Counted from the stretch's first letter, positions 13,813-26,465 are shown. The stretch: 64,000 nt of DNA from Stichopus chloronotus (GCA_021234535.1 CM037830.1:17043116-17107115); one strand, 5' to 3'. Made by a program: numbers and translations. Notes: generated from the sequence alone by a model not told the origin.

Positions 13813-15690
13813 GCTCTTTTGAGAAGCTTTGTTCAACTTGTTGAAGTTGTATGAGATGAATTTGTTCGTGAAAATAGTACAGATATGTGCATGCTGACGT
13901 CTTTGTTGAGCTACTCAGTCTACAATAGAAAGTGGTCAAATTAAGCTAAAAGTACTTGAGACTGCCCTTTAATGACACCACTTGCTTGCCACTGCCCTTT
14001 GATTTTAATACCACCATGTATGTGTATTCCAGGGATGTAAGTCTTCTGGCAATTGCTGGATTTCCGGCATTTTTTTGTTTTCCCTTAAAATATCCTCCAG
14101 CAGCCAGTTGCAACTCAACTACCCAATATGTTCATTGTAAACATTCTTATGTGCTCACTTTGTCTGAATTAGAGAGTGCTGCTAATGCTCTGCTAACTTC
14201 AAATCATTGAAGCTGTTTATTTTTTTTTGCGTTAAACAAGCTTGCAGTATATTCACGGTAGCTGGACGGCTAACTCTTTTACTTCTACATAACTGATGGT
14301 GCTGAACAGAAATTTTAGAATTGCAGAAAACCATGGGAGATGCGTGTTATAATCTGTATTTGTGATGGCATTTGAAATTTAGGGTGAATTTTACGTGGGA
14401 CTTGGTTGTAACTGGTGTCATACGCTGCAATGTATACATTATTGTGGAAAAAGTCATAGTGCTAGGCTACACATGTGTCACTGTTGTAGGCTTTCTGAAA
14501 ATGATTTCTGTCTTTTTTTCCCTACGTCACTTGATTCCTGGTATTCAGGTAAGTTGCAGTAGTTGATTAGGGTTTCTGTTGAATGACCTGTACAGTGCAT
14601 TGCACTGTGGTAATTAAATGTGCCAGAAATCAAGACTGATAAATAATGATGTATGGTGTTTGCTTCAGAAAAAGGAATTCTGAAAAAAGTCATTTTGATA
14701 TACAGTACATCACCAAATATATCACAGGGCTTGAAATAAGTTTGGAGAACAGCACATACAAAATGAGAGAATTGGCTGAATGTAAGTCCATTACATGGGA
14801 TATTTACTGAGGGGTCCATCAGTAAGGGCCTGATACCCATGGCTATCGGTTCTGCCTGCCAGTTATTCAAGTCTCGATGCTGCAGATGTATGGTACTATT
14901 ACCAGTTTACCACTCACTTAGCATTTAATTGTGTATTCTACTGTACTGTAGGTCTATGCAACAAAATTCACCAGACAACTGAGTGATAGGAAGTCATTAC
15001 AGTATGGGCCAGTGTTTTTTGAGTGGGTAGCCTCATCCATACATCAGTTAAGACTTAAGTTACATCACAAGTAACATATTCTTTCATAAATGGAAAATTA
15101 CTATAGATCTACATGACATTTGCAATACATTATGGATGGTACAATCTACTATAGAAGTGGTGGTGAGTAACATGGATTGTGCTGCAAGTATATATCCAGT
15201 ATTCGTATTACGGATGTGTCGGCTAGTATTTATACAGGAAGTTTAAATCATGTGTTCCCATGCTGTACGTGTACACCTGTTGCCGGTGTGTAGTGTGTGT
15301 TGTAAGAAAGCACACAATTGTTCTAGCATTCATTTTGTCTCATACTGTCCCTGTCAAAAACAGGAAGACACTAGAAAGCTGAGCTCTAGTATAAAATGTA
15401 ATTTGCAGGACCTTTGTGTGAACCAATCCTGTAGTCATACTGTACTGTGCAATTTGCATATGTCAACCAGTTATTCTTGACCATTTATTTGCTATTGTTT
15501 GCACTTGGCATCAATGATCAGGTCCAAATTTCAGACCTAGTACAACTACACTAAATTCTGTTTGGCAGCGAATTGGCTTTGAAGCCATTATATGACATTT
15601 TGCAGTTTGCATGTTAATACATACGACCATGTATCTTTGTACGTAGATCATACGTGACAAGTATCCCCTATACTGTATACTTAACTGCGT
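13813..15690. other. Non-coding stretch
   Basis: Holds a 130-codon minus-strand frame (14870-14478) of doubtful meaning and a donor-like CAG|GTAAGT at 14549 without a convincing exon before it. Confidence 0.4.
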
Positions 15691-15699
15691 CACACATAC

Positions 15700-15890
15700 A
15701 TTGTATGTTTTAATCTTTGGATCCAAGTTCTTAGCAATTTCATAACCAGGTCTCGACATCATCAGTCGGGTGCGTAGGTTACCTGGGCACCTGATGTAAA
15801 CACTTGAACAGTATCTGTCAGGGTTAGCACCTACAGTGTTGCTCCACTCAGACAAGACCGTGCAAGGATCATCCTCTGAACAATTGTCTA
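15700..15890 (-). CDS. Candidate cysteine-bearing exon
   Basis: On the minus strand about 63 codons are open up to a good donor, TACAAT|GTATGT, in phase 0. The reading contains DDPCTVLSEWS, then CSSVYIRCPGNLRTRLMMS. The C-x-x-x-SEWS and RTR spacing faintly recalls a thrombospondin type 1 repeat, but the canonical cysteines are not all in place, so this is only a resemblance. The acceptor is ambiguous (ctgag, ttcag or cagag around 15880-15892). The frame remains open for a further 190 bases beyond the donor, so a chance ORF cannot be excluded. Confidence 0.3.
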
Positions 15891-16184
15891 CTCAGGGTCC
15901 GATTCAGAGATGATGATTACCATGTCAGAGAGGACACGACCCCACATGGGTCATCACAACTGGAGGTATGGATCTTCTGATCCAACTATCTGTGTAAGGA
16001 TCTGTCATTTCTTGTACCAAACTATCATATGGCATGCAGGCAACTTTGTGGTGCTACATACAGGTGCAAACATGCAGCGAATGGGTACAGTGAACTGGCG
16101 CATGAATAGGTCGTCCTGTGAGTGTGGGGTAAGTGCATTTACACTATAATGTGACATAGTAGTAAATGACCTTACTAGTACTTT

Positions 16185-17014
16185 TGGTTCCTTGGGTCAG
16201 CAAAGGAACCTATGCAGTCAAGTGTGTGTGTGTATGTGTGTGTGTCTGTGATGTGCTTGGGTACACTCTAATTCAATAGGGGAAACTTGGATTTAAAGTC
16301 AAACTGATACACGTTTTCCGTATTGAGAAGGTGTGCCCTAATGGTTTTGGTGGATGTCAAAGGTCACCTGTGGGCAAAACTCTGGAAAACTTTTTAACAG
16401 GATATTTTAAGTTATACAGTTTGAACTATGTTTGTACTTGGTGTATGGATGCATTTTTTTTAATGGTGCCTTCAGGGTGTTTAATATCTTGGGGTCCAAG
16501 ATCCAAATGGGCCATACGGGCATTTTAAGAAACCATGCAAAGCACCTCCTCTCCTACAGTTTGTATGGCATTAAGTTGAAATTGTGTCGCGTTGCTACTA
16601 TGTTAGTAGTTCCTTCTGGTCGTTCAGAATAATTGGTCCCATATGGGCCATTTTTTGAGGCTGTTTCTTTTCTGCTTATATTGTGCATTGCAATGTACTG
16701 TAGAAGGATTGTAAAGTTAGCAGTGTGGTTGTGGAACCTTTTGCAATGCTCAAGGTTTGTGGTCCAACTTCACGTTGGGCCATATGGGCCATAAATTATG
16801 ACATTGTGTGAAGCAATGTTCATCAACAGATTATATGTTACAGTGTTGAGGGTTTTTCAGATTAGTTCTACAGTAGTCAGGTAACTTTGGCAAATCAGCA
16901 TTCTTATGGACAAAATGTTGCCCAAACTTTTTTGGATGATATAAATTGTACATTAACGCTGGCTAAGGCTAAGTGACTACAGTTGAGTTAAAATAGTCTT
17001 CACGCAAGGAACCA
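16185..17014. mobile_element. ~830-bp TIR element, relative of 20209-21050
   Basis: Starts TGGTTCCTTGGGTCAGC with an internal hairpin partner AAAGGAACC and ends CAAGGAACCA, so the outer 10 bases are inverted repeats. It contains a TG run, one AGGTCAAAGG-type unit and three degenerate units with a CATATGGGCC motif (near 16510, 16643, 16785). Confidence 0.7.
16222..16252 (+). repeat. TG microsatellite
   Basis: Imperfect TG run inside the 16185 element; similar short runs occur at 3865-3893, 9652-9668 and 55503-55518, and a CT run at 45895-45914. Confidence 0.8.
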
Positions 17015-17352
17015 TAGTGCCCCTCGGGCTCTTGTTAAGATATGAGCTCAATTTGTATATGTACTCATTCTGATGATATAAAATTAAAAATGAACCTTTA
17101 GGACGAATGTGTCAGACAGATTAGGTGTGGTGGTCAATATAATGCTTATCAAGTTATAAGTTACAGTATAAAAATTAGCAATGCCATAATCTCAAATACT
17201 TTTAATATGAGTATTGATGTGAACACAAGGTAAAATGATCTCTACTCACACCCATACGTAGCTTTTTTTGCCTCCTTTGACAACATCGTCTGGTAAGGGA
17301 ATTTGAATTGAGTTGAACTTTGCATGGAGAGTTACAGTACAGTACATGACAG

Positions 17353-17407
17353 TTGGCTGAACTACAAGGAGGTATGAAAGGAGCATTAGTCAATTTTGTG
17401 GAGACAG
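17353..17407 (+). CDS. Weak candidate 55-nt exon, SH3-end-like reading
   Basis: Acceptor (gtacatgacag) then 18 codons reading LAELQGGMKGALVNFVET and donor CAG|GTAAGT, phase 0 to 1. The peptide resembles the C-terminal strands of an SH3 domain (x-AEL-x-G-x-x-G-x-x-x-NFVE), and the phase-1 end matches the phase-1 start of the proline-rich exon at 50478, 33 kb away. Against it: the exon is tiny, the pattern lacks the usual tryptophan and FP pair, and the donor motif resembles the ends of a small TIR element 480 bp downstream. Confidence 0.18.
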
Positions 17408-17884
17408 GTAAGTTCTAATTGTCTAACAGCCATGTTGCAAGGCTTGTTAAATTTCCAGGAAATACCTGTGGGTACTGCACATGCTACAGTGTTGTTGGGA
17501 GGATACAACTAGTACTTACATTGTGTCAAGTGAATGTTATGTTTGATATTGAGAAGTCATCTGCTCTCTGTTTGTGTAGCCCAGATAATGGATAAAGGTC
17601 TACATGTTATGTAAATATACATGGATAAAATGCAAAAGACATTTTCTGTGACTCAAATATTCAACTTCAGCAGTGAGCACATAAGATCCTGTGTATTGAA
17701 AATGAGCCTACATCGAGATTATGACCTGTCAATCCACAGGGAATAAAAAAAGAATAAAATAGAAAATGAACAAGTCTATCACTGCAGCCTGGGTTACTGC
17801 TGTTATGGTGACAGTCTCATCAGTGATTCACATCGCCAGTTATTCCTTAGCTCGTTGCGACACATGACTATTTTTTTCACTCCT

Positions 17885-18082
17885 CACTTACCTGTCTCAA
17901 CACAACAACTACACTGCTATTTACCGTATCGTGCCAAGAGTGCCGGTAACCTTTAACACCGCCTTTGGCATTGTCTGGTCTAATACTGGACTATTGCCTC
18001 CTTTTCATGAAGCCATCTCATGTGCTAAGAATGTGAAGTGATGTGTTGTTTAATACTGTTGTTGTGTTGAGACAGGTAAGTG
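17885..18082. mobile_element. 198-bp MITE with splice-donor-like ends (family G)
   Basis: Terminal inverted repeats of ~25 bp: CACTTACCTGTCTCAACACA at the left and its complement ending TTGAGACAGGTAAGTG at the right. The right end therefore contains the consensus donor CAG|GTAAGT on the plus strand and the left end contains it on the minus strand. No clear target duplication. Confidence 0.72.
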
Positions 18083-18089
18083 GGGTCGC

Positions 18090-19250
18090 TTTCGGATGTT
18101 TCACAGAAGGCCCAAGGTTTTAATCAAGCTTGGAAGATCTTAAAGGAGACTAGGATATTTGGAAAAACTTATACATGCTATTTGGGGGTTGACTGTTTGC
18201 CAATTGCCACCACCATGTTAGCCTTCTTTGGATCTAAATGTCAAGATTTGGTCACCCACCCTCTCCATTTTGACATTGTATCATCACAAGCTTGATATCC
18301 AGTAGCTTGAGTGAAATATTAAGAAAAAGCTGTATAGTTACACTGTTGGAAGTTGCTGACAATTCAAATAGCCTTCATGTATTACTGACTTCAAAAAGGC
18401 ACAGAGAAGTATCACCAACCATACAGTATGTTTTATGTTATCTCATCCTCACTGTAGGACTGCCTGGCGTGGAATTACAGTTCTATACTGCATCTTCAAA
18501 ACTGCTATGCTTGATGCCCTTACTGTACAGTACATCTCATAGTGTGGTCTTAATTATCTTCAAAGATACACAGAGAGTATGACGCTTGCTTTTAAATGAA
18601 CTTTGATCATACAAACACTCCAACTTGCTAGATAAATTGCTAGACAAGTTGAAGTCAGTGAAAGACTTGACATTTTTGTACATCTCCAGTCGTAGTCCCA
18701 GTTTGCCTGAATTCTGAACATTTCCAATGCTCTCAAATGATTCAAATGATTTGGAAGAAATTGTAGGAGGTTAAATTGAATGAGAAATATAACTGTACAA
18801 CTGTAATGCAGTTTGTCAACTAGTGACCAACAAGTCACACATTGGTCATCACATTGGTTGCTATTTCTTGATCTTTTTGTTACAATGTACAGTATGTAGC
18901 ATATTCTAGGCTTTCTAATATATGAAAGATGTTTGTACTATAATGCTGGTCATGTGGTGAGGAACCAGGTTGGTGAAGGAGTAGGGGAAGGATGAGAACC
19001 TTGAAAGGTAGGGGCTGGATGGCACCGCTGAAAATAAATGAGTACACTAACAGAGAATGTTTGGTTTAGAAAATGTAATTAAAGTCATCACTACTGCAGC
19101 AGTGCCAAGCAAATAAAGATATAAAATAATTCAGCAAGTTAATAAACAGCAAGTTTAGTAAGCTAAGAATAAATACTACTCTATATTATCTCAGCTAACT
19201 GCAAGCAACTACGCTTATGTGGTGTAAAACAGTGCAACATAATATCATGC
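18090..19250. other. Non-coding stretch
   Basis: No exon, RNA gene or clear element seen. Confidence 0.45.
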
Positions 19251-19254
19251 ATCG

Positions 19255-19485
19255 CCACTGAAACTCAGCAGCTGAAACGTAGTGCAGCTAAGAACTCAGT
19301 GGCTACAGCGCAGCACAGCTGAAACTCAGCAGCCAAAATGCGGCACAACAAAAGACATCAGCTGCTGTAACACAGTGCAGCTGCAGTTGAAACTCAGCAG
19401 CATTGAAGATGAAGTCGCGGCAGCTCAGCGGCTGAACATCAGCTACACAGCTGAGTGTCAGCAGCGTAAATACCATGCGGCTGAA
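19255..19485 (+). repeat. Degenerate ~30-bp tandem repeat
   Basis: Six or seven units built around GAAACTCAGCAGC and a GTGCAGCTG partner. An ORF runs through, but its residues just reflect the repeat. Confidence 0.6.
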
Positions 19486-19489
19486 TTCT

Positions 19490-20205
19490 CTCTACTACTA
19501 AGTAAAAAATCAACTAAGTACCTAAAAATCCCCCATCCTCAGTTGGATTAAAAATACAGCATAGATTCTGCCTAGTAACTAACAGTGTGTAAGTGCTTCC
19601 TAAACTGCTGAATAAAATCATCCTGTGCATGGCAGTATAAATCACCATATTATCGTGTAAAATCCTATACCAAACGAACTATTTTGTAAAGTCCTATAGA
19701 AACAAACTGACCAATTGAGACACATCAAGTCAGATTGACGTACTGTATGCAAAGGTCTAATCGCAAGATTTTTGTCAAGTGTTCTACCCCATGCTAAGTA
19801 AGCAAACTAGCCCCGCCTCACTGTCTGAACAAACCTAGCTACTTCCCTGGCTTGGGAGAACGAAGCTGACCTCGTGCACCAGAAGTCTGCGAAGACTCTG
19901 GCAGCAAGGACCACTCCGCCCAAAAGCTCAAGATAAGGTTTTTCTCGGAAATACCAGCTTGCTTGCACACATAAAGGGATGCAAGCTGTTTGAAGTGGAG
20001 GAATCTAAATACATGAGAAGAATAGTCATTTTCTTGTAACAGTACTAAGAAAGTTTGGGAATATAACTGGCATTTTACTGTGTTATTGTTTGTATATGTG
20101 TTCCCCACCGTGTGTCAGTGTTGATTTTTACGACTAGAGTGAAAGTTACCAGCTATTTGATGGTTGCATCTGCTTTCAAGATGAAGAGAGACAATTTTGA
20201 CAAGT
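19490..20205. other. Non-coding stretch
   Basis: Nothing supportable; short frames only. Confidence 0.45.
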
Positions 20206-20208
20206 TCT

Positions 20209-21050
20209 TGGTTCCTTGCGTCAGCAGAGGAACGTATCCAGTCAGGTTGGTATGTGTGCGTTTGTCTGTCTGTGACACTTGCTTCGGTATGCTGTAACTC
20301 AATAGGCGAAAGTTGGATGAAAGTCAAACTTGGTTGTGTGTTCGCCATATTGATTGGTTTGCCCTTTTGTTTTTGGTGGATGTCAAAGGTCATTTTTGGG
20401 CATTGGGGGCAAAACTCTGAAAACCTTTTAAACACGATATCTCAAGTTATAAAGCTTGGACAAAGTGTACACTTGGTATTTGGATGCGTTATTAAAGTGG
20501 TATCTTTTGTATGTTCAGGATTTTTGGATACAAGGTTCAAATGGGCCATAGGGCCCATTTAATGAAACTGTCCAAAATGCCTTTTCTCCTACAGATTGTA
20601 TGGTATTAAGTTGAAACTATGTTACTACTATGGTAGTGGTTCCTTCAGGTTGTTCAGGATTACTAGGTTCCATATGGGCCATGTAGACCATTTTCTGAAA
20701 TCATGCACAAGTTATTGCTCGCTGCAATATGTGAAAGGTTTGTCAATTGGCATACAAGTGGTAGTTGAACCCTTTGCAGCCTTCAACATTCGTGGGTCCA
20801 ACTTCAGAATGAGCCATATACGTGGCCATCAATTATTACAGTTTGCAAAGTGATAGTTTTTATACAAATTATATGTTACAATGTTGAGAGTTTTTCGTAT
20901 TAGTACTGTGGTATTTGAGTGCCCTTAGCTGATCAGAGCATTCTTAGGGATAAAATAGGGCCCAAATGTTTTTTGGATGTGATAACTCAAGGATTAAACT
21001 TGGTTAAAACTAAATGACTACAGTCAAAATAATCTTCACACAAGGAACCA
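20209..21050. mobile_element. ~840-bp TIR element, second copy
   Basis: Starts TGGTTCCTTGCGTCAGC and ends CAAGGAACCA followed by TAGTGCCC, as at 16185-17014. Interior units carry TGTCAAAGGTCATTTTTGGG and CCATATGGGCCATGT blocks. The two copies align over their whole length, with moderate divergence. Confidence 0.7.
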
Positions 21051-21054
21051 TAGT

Positions 21055-22020
21055 GCCCTTCTAGTTGTTTGTAGCCCTGTACCTTTTACTCCTGTACATG
21101 TTCTTCATAAATGCTAGACTTTCAGGTTTGGTTATCTCAGTTATTTAATTTTATTATCCTTGCAAATGGTAAATCATTTCCCTTTTAAAATCGTCAGTTA
21201 TCAGGAGTATTCTTTTTCGATCAGTTTTCACTAAAAATTCCAGTCTAGCTTGTGAATTAAATTTTTAGGGTCAGCACTAACAGCTTTTAGACAACTTGAT
21301 ACTCTTTTGGTTTCTTTTCCTTTAATTATTCTTCAACATGTTTCACTATGTGTTGTGTCTAGTAGTAATAGTGATGACTTATATTACAAAGAACATAGTG
21401 CCAATTATCATTCACAGCTCACAGCATGTCTGTTTAATTAGTTGTACTGGGATGTGACAGCCTGCGTGCATTCACATGATGGTTTCTCGTGTCCGTCGTG
21501 AAAGACTTGTGTCACCCTATGGAATTAAACCATGTCCTGTTCCCTGCATCGACAGTAGCTGTTTTTAATCACCAAGATAGGAAAAGTTCTTTCATTGCCA
21601 CCCCCTTTCCTTTTATTTTATTCTTTCCTTCTGCTGTGGCACTGAGTCGTTGTCATTGATTTCGTCTGGCAATTAAGCTAGGACAGGCTGTTGGTTCATG
21701 GACTTCTTGGTCGCATTTAATTAGGTTTGTTAATGGCGAGCAGAAAAGTGAATCCATTTGACCCATGTGGCATTGATTTTTAAGAGATCACACAGTATGC
21801 TATGTAGCACATGCAAGTCACAGAGGTAGCCTAGATAATTTCTCTTCTTTCATCAAAAGGTTTTATCTCGCTTCATATTCATCATCCTCATGTATTATGA
21901 TCACAAGCCTCCATAAGTTTCCCACACTTACATAGAAAATGACACCATAAACTTAGTAAATTGCGGCTCATTTTCTCCAAGTGTTTTGTTGATGGTAGTG
22001 TGTATACGTGTCGCAATGGT
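21055..22020. other. Non-coding stretch
   Basis: AT-rich, no element or exon seen. Confidence 0.45.
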
Positions 22021-22024
22021 ATAC

Positions 22025-22168
22025 TTGCCAGTGATAGAGTTTAGTGGTAGACCTGGCATCTGAGTCGCCCAACTTCTCTACAAAACAACCAACTTTTGGT
22101 TCAAGGTTGTCCTCTGGACATCCGCATTTTTTTAGTGCTTGAACCAAATTAAGATTTCCTTGCAATAT
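22025..22168 (-). CDS. Candidate 48-codon exon
   Basis: A strong minus-strand acceptor (tcacacttcatcccataatgcttcag is the context, AG at 22170-22169) leads in phase 0 into exactly 48 open codons ending CAA|GTATAC, phase 0. The product begins ILQGNLNLVQALKKCGCPED and continues NLEPKVGCFVEKLGDSDAR. Composition is protein-like, with no low-complexity bias. Function not recognised. It lies about 13 kb downstream, in minus orientation, of the gene ending at 35554, so it should belong to a separate transcription unit. Confidence 0.4.
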
Positions 22169-22559
22169 CTGAAGCATTATGGGATGAAGTGTGATGAATT
22201 GCTAACAGCACATTGCAAGTAATGCTGGAACTGTGGTATAGCCATACTTCAAGTCATGAAATGATTTTTGCCAGGAAAACTTAAAGAATTCACAGCGCGT
22301 ACTCCCTCACCTCATGTAGACTAAGATGCCATAAAAACTGGTTTTTATAAATGTTTGGACAAATTGGTACCCAAAACTGCTGTTGGTGTCCTAGTGACAT
22401 CATCCAATGTCATCCAATGTTATGGGTCAAAGGGTTCACACTGAACCATGGACCAAAACTTCTTTACTACAGATCGCTAACAAAGAATCATTATGAAAAA
22501 TTGTTAAGATGACTGTCTATATGATGCTGTAAACTTTGTTTAACATTTATTAGACTAGA

Positions 22560-22935
22560 GGTCAGTATTTTGCATTATTCCACAAGATGGACCATAGGGC
22601 CCATCTTGAGATTTGTGTAAAACTTCCTGAACACAGTAAAGATGCCACCTGAGTATCAATATGAGAAAGTATCAACATTGTAAAAAGAGAATCTGTAGGA
22701 ACAGAGGCATGGTACAGAATTTCATAAAATGGGGCCCATATGGCCCATTTTAGACCTTGGATGAAATCTTCATGAACACTTTGAAGGTACTACTGACAAC
22801 ATATCTTGATGACAGACCATGAAGATTGTACTTTGCAATCTCAAGTAGGAGGAAAAGCATTATGCAGAATTTTGTGAAAAGGGTCATTGGGCCCTCATGG
22901 GACCTTGGACTTAACATTTTTTCTGGGCACCCCAA
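22560..22935 (-). repeat. Decayed tandem units with GGGCCCAT motifs
   Basis: A motif of the form AGGGCCCATCTTG, GGGGCCCATATGGCCCAT and GGGCCCTCATGGG recurs near 22596, 22733 and 22890, followed each time by a similar stretch. It looks like the reverse complement of the CATATGGGCC units in the 16185 and 20209 elements, at ~140-155 bp spacing. Confidence 0.45.
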
Positions 22936-22939
22936 ATGG

Positions 22940-24820
22940 CCCAGACTCTAAGGAAGGTGATGTGTAAGTGTGAAGGAAATCCGTCAAGGCATGTGCATTT
23001 AGAAACATTTTGAATTATTGTGGATTGATAGGGCGTGCATGAATGGGTTCCTAATATGATGTCATAAGCTGCCTTGTAGAAAAGAGTTTCAAGAGGGAGC
23101 GACCAACTATGAAATCTGTCAAACTTAAAACTTGGATTGCATAACATTGAGAGATGTCCCAAGGCTGCCAAAAGGCAGTTTTAGATATCACATTTTCCAA
23201 ATATAAAGAAAAACCAGTTTTCTATTGAGGTTTAGTCTACATGTCATTTGGCCTCTTTTATTTTGAAAAGGGCAACCTCATTTTGCCCATTAGTTGTCCC
23301 TTGGGCTACCAGATGAAAATCCTAAAGCTTCAACACTGCTTGCTTTGCTCATGTCAAAGTGTTTTTACCACATTTTCTAAAAGTACGCTACCGGTGAGCG
23401 GCAAGTTTGTGAATCTCTCTTTTGCAGGCAAGTGTCAGACCAGGGAAGTTCAACTCAGAAGATGATGTATCTCAAACTTAAACATATATGGTAATCTTAT
23501 GCGATGTTTTGTGGCGTGATTATTGTACTAATTCCTAAGGGATCAGTACCCTTTAGAGAACTTGTTTCCTTTTCTTTTTTCTTTTTTTTTATGAATCCAT
23601 ATTCTAGTTGGTATCTAAGTTGCTTTCATTTACACTTGCTTATGCCTTTTGAAAATGACAATGTAGAACAAGGCTTTGATGCAAAGCTATTGCTGACATT
23701 CAGGTCAGGACCACTGTCTTACGAATTAAAACAGGGCAAGGCTCTAAAAGTTGTTGACACAAAAACAGGCACAAAAACATCATAAAAGACAATCTGCAGA
23801 TAAATTGATTGGTCAGTTTGACTGTTATGTGACATTCACTGTCAAGGAAATTTTAATTCCATTCAATAACAAGGACATTTATTGACCGCAGATTTGAATC
23901 CTTAAAAAAAACTCAACATTCACTACAATGTCGCATATTTGTAGGCGAAAGCAGTTCTAGTAAAACCTTTCCAGTCATCGTATCAATTGCCCTTGCAGTC
24001 CCATGAAGTTTGAATTTCAGCAGGGAGTTTCCACTTCAGCTCTCAGCTACACAAACAGAAATATGATGCCATGTTATCGTTAGATGTCCATCCTGCTACC
24101 TTTGCAATAAAACGCAGCTGTGTGTCTGAGCAAAGGGGATGTACATTGCATGTGCACTGTTACTGGAACTGTGTACATTGTCATTCGTGCCAATGTACTG
24201 TTGTCTCTTTACAACTCAGCTATACTTGCAGACATATGTCCTATGTATACCCCAGAGCCCAAACTTTTGTAACCTGATCCCTTCTGCCCTGATCGAGACT
24301 CACTTCTTTCAGTCTACTATAGTGTTTGCTTCTATCCACTCATCATACCATATACTGTGCTGCTTTTTTCAGTGACATTGATATTTTTTGCCCGTTGTAT
24401 TCAACTGGTGATGTACACAACAGAACGTTTTTTGGGGGATGCTTCACTTACTCATTAACCTGCAAACCACAAAAGGATATTCAAACAGTTTCAGTTCTCT
24501 GAATATGTTCGCCTCCTCACTAGTGTGGTATGCATAGTAGTTGGCTGTATACCTAAAACAAGGTTGTAAGTCCCACATGCATTGTTTGCTCATGAATGCT
24601 TCCTCATTTTGCCAGATAGCAACATGACTGCATTTTAGGTCCTTCAGATCAGGGGCTTGCACTTGTTGTATCTGTAACTTTATCTTGTTATCTCCCACGA
24701 TGTTTTGTTAATCATTTACTCTGCTCTTTACATGCCCATCACTACACTACTGTTGTTCCTTGTACCATATTTTCAGAGATCACTAGACTGGTACAATGCA
24801 ATCCTACCAAGCGACCTCCC
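22940..24820. other. Non-coding stretch
   Basis: T-rich runs near 23570; short frames only. Confidence 0.45.
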
Positions 24821-24824
24821 TTAT

Positions 24825-26465
24825 TAGGGTTGGATGGTACCAATAAGAACCGATACTAGTACTTTTGGCCATCTCACTACTTCACATGCATTTATAAAGT
24901 GTTAACATGAAAAATAAGTCATAAATTGATCCACTCAAACATGCATCCAAAATCACCCATCCACCTTCAACCTTTAGCATAATTTGAAGTAAAATTATTC
25001 ATATTGTTAAACTTGACCTTATTTCTTATGCATCCTTGATATTTTCTAAGTTATAAGAAAAGAAATGTTTACATGGTTCTACAAGATTTTATGTTTTGCC
25101 TTCTGATGTTCAATATCAATTGGAAACATATAAGATTAAGGCCTGCGGATCCAATCTGTCTGCAAAGTGATTTCGGATTGTGTAACTAGCTTGCATTTCT
25201 ACAGTACTGTAAATGTTTACTCATAGAAGCAGAGAAATCCTGAGAAATGAATTCTAGCAAACAATTGATGTACAGTGTGTCAAGCGGTTTTGTGGAAAGT
25301 CAATGAAATTATGTAGGCGGAAAAAACATTTGTTGGATACATACCAGGGAACTTTCTGACACATGTAATATTACTAGGAACAAGTAGGCAGATATACTTT
25401 ATCTCCAAGCTTTATTCCTAATGTTATACTGGCATTAGGCATCCATGCAGTGTAACGTTACTGTGCTAGGTGAATCAGCTAGTGAATAGTGTCGTAAATT
25501 ATAAAAACTTTACAAAATGTTACACGGTTGATACAGAGTAATCCGAACACGTAACAATAGCTTAAAAGTTATCACTCTATATAAATATACTGCCTTTTTT
25601 GTGTAAATTAATGTGGTAAATTCTGACACTCTTCATAGGCCTGTCTGAAAGGAAGCCTCTTGATCTAACCTGTCACTGAAACCACAGTAGCTTAGACCCA
25701 TAGAAGTAAATACACCAGAATGACAGGCTTGGAACAACAAATAGAGACACATTGGGTACATATGCATGGGAAGGTGTAGGACTATTTTGCCTTTCATGCA
25801 GCTGAAGGATGTTATTAATTGTGTTTGACTAATCAGTGTGTGAATAGCTAGCTCCTGGTTTACATATTTCTATGTGATGTTGAAGTACTGCAGTTTGTGA
25901 GGATTTTGCCATTTTTTTGAATACCTTGCATGTAACTAAATCAATTCTAGACCGTTTGGGCCAAAACACATTTGTTGGATGCACACCAGGGATCTTTCTG
26001 ACGCATGAAATATTACCAGGTACAAGTGTTTTGGATTTAAGTTAGCCTGAAGTACACGTTATATCCTGTAGACCAATGTTGTTTGCATCGAATCTTGAAG
26101 TTTCATGTAGGATATAGCCTAATGTTAAGATTTTTTAGCTGACGTCATTTGTGTTAGGCTCGAGAATGTTCTAGGCTACCACAAAGCAAAGATGTCTTTG
26201 AGGATTGTTTAGTACTTGTTGGCAGCATAATATTTTCAGACAATTTTGAAATTGGAAATGCTAGAATTAATAGCACATTTCAAATATAATTTTTGTGAAT
26301 TTTTAGAAAATGGTACTGGTTCTGATAAATTGATTTGGTACCACATGGATTTGTAAATTTATTGTGGTGGTACCTGTAGTAGTTGGAACTCTCAGTTGGT
26401 AACAATTAGAATTGGTTCCCAAAATACCGGTACCAATTTGATCACTGGAATACCGTCCAACCCTA
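24825..26465. mobile_element. 1.64-kb TIR element, hAT-like ends
   Basis: Left end TAGGGTTGGATGGTACC and right end complement TAGGGTTGGACGGTATTCC form imperfect terminal inverted repeats of a type common among hAT elements (TAGGG-TTGG, then GGTACCGGTA). No matching 8-bp target duplication is visible, so it is old or rearranged. Inside is a direct repeat of ~75 bp (25316-25395 and 25961-26035). No transposase frame was seen. Confidence 0.55.

Noticed and set aside
14478..14870. 130-codon minus-strand open frame
   Set aside because: In AT-rich DNA one frame of this length in 64 kb is expected about once by chance; no convincing splice sites bound it, and its C-terminal lysine/serine stretch is the complement of a pyrimidine tract.
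18049..18082. CAG|GTAAGT splice donor for a plus-strand exon
   Set aside because: It is the inverted terminal repeat of the 198-bp MITE, present inverted at 17885.
19282..19551. 89-codon plus-strand frame
   Set aside because: Runs through the degenerate ~30-bp tandem repeat; its composition is explained by the repeat.
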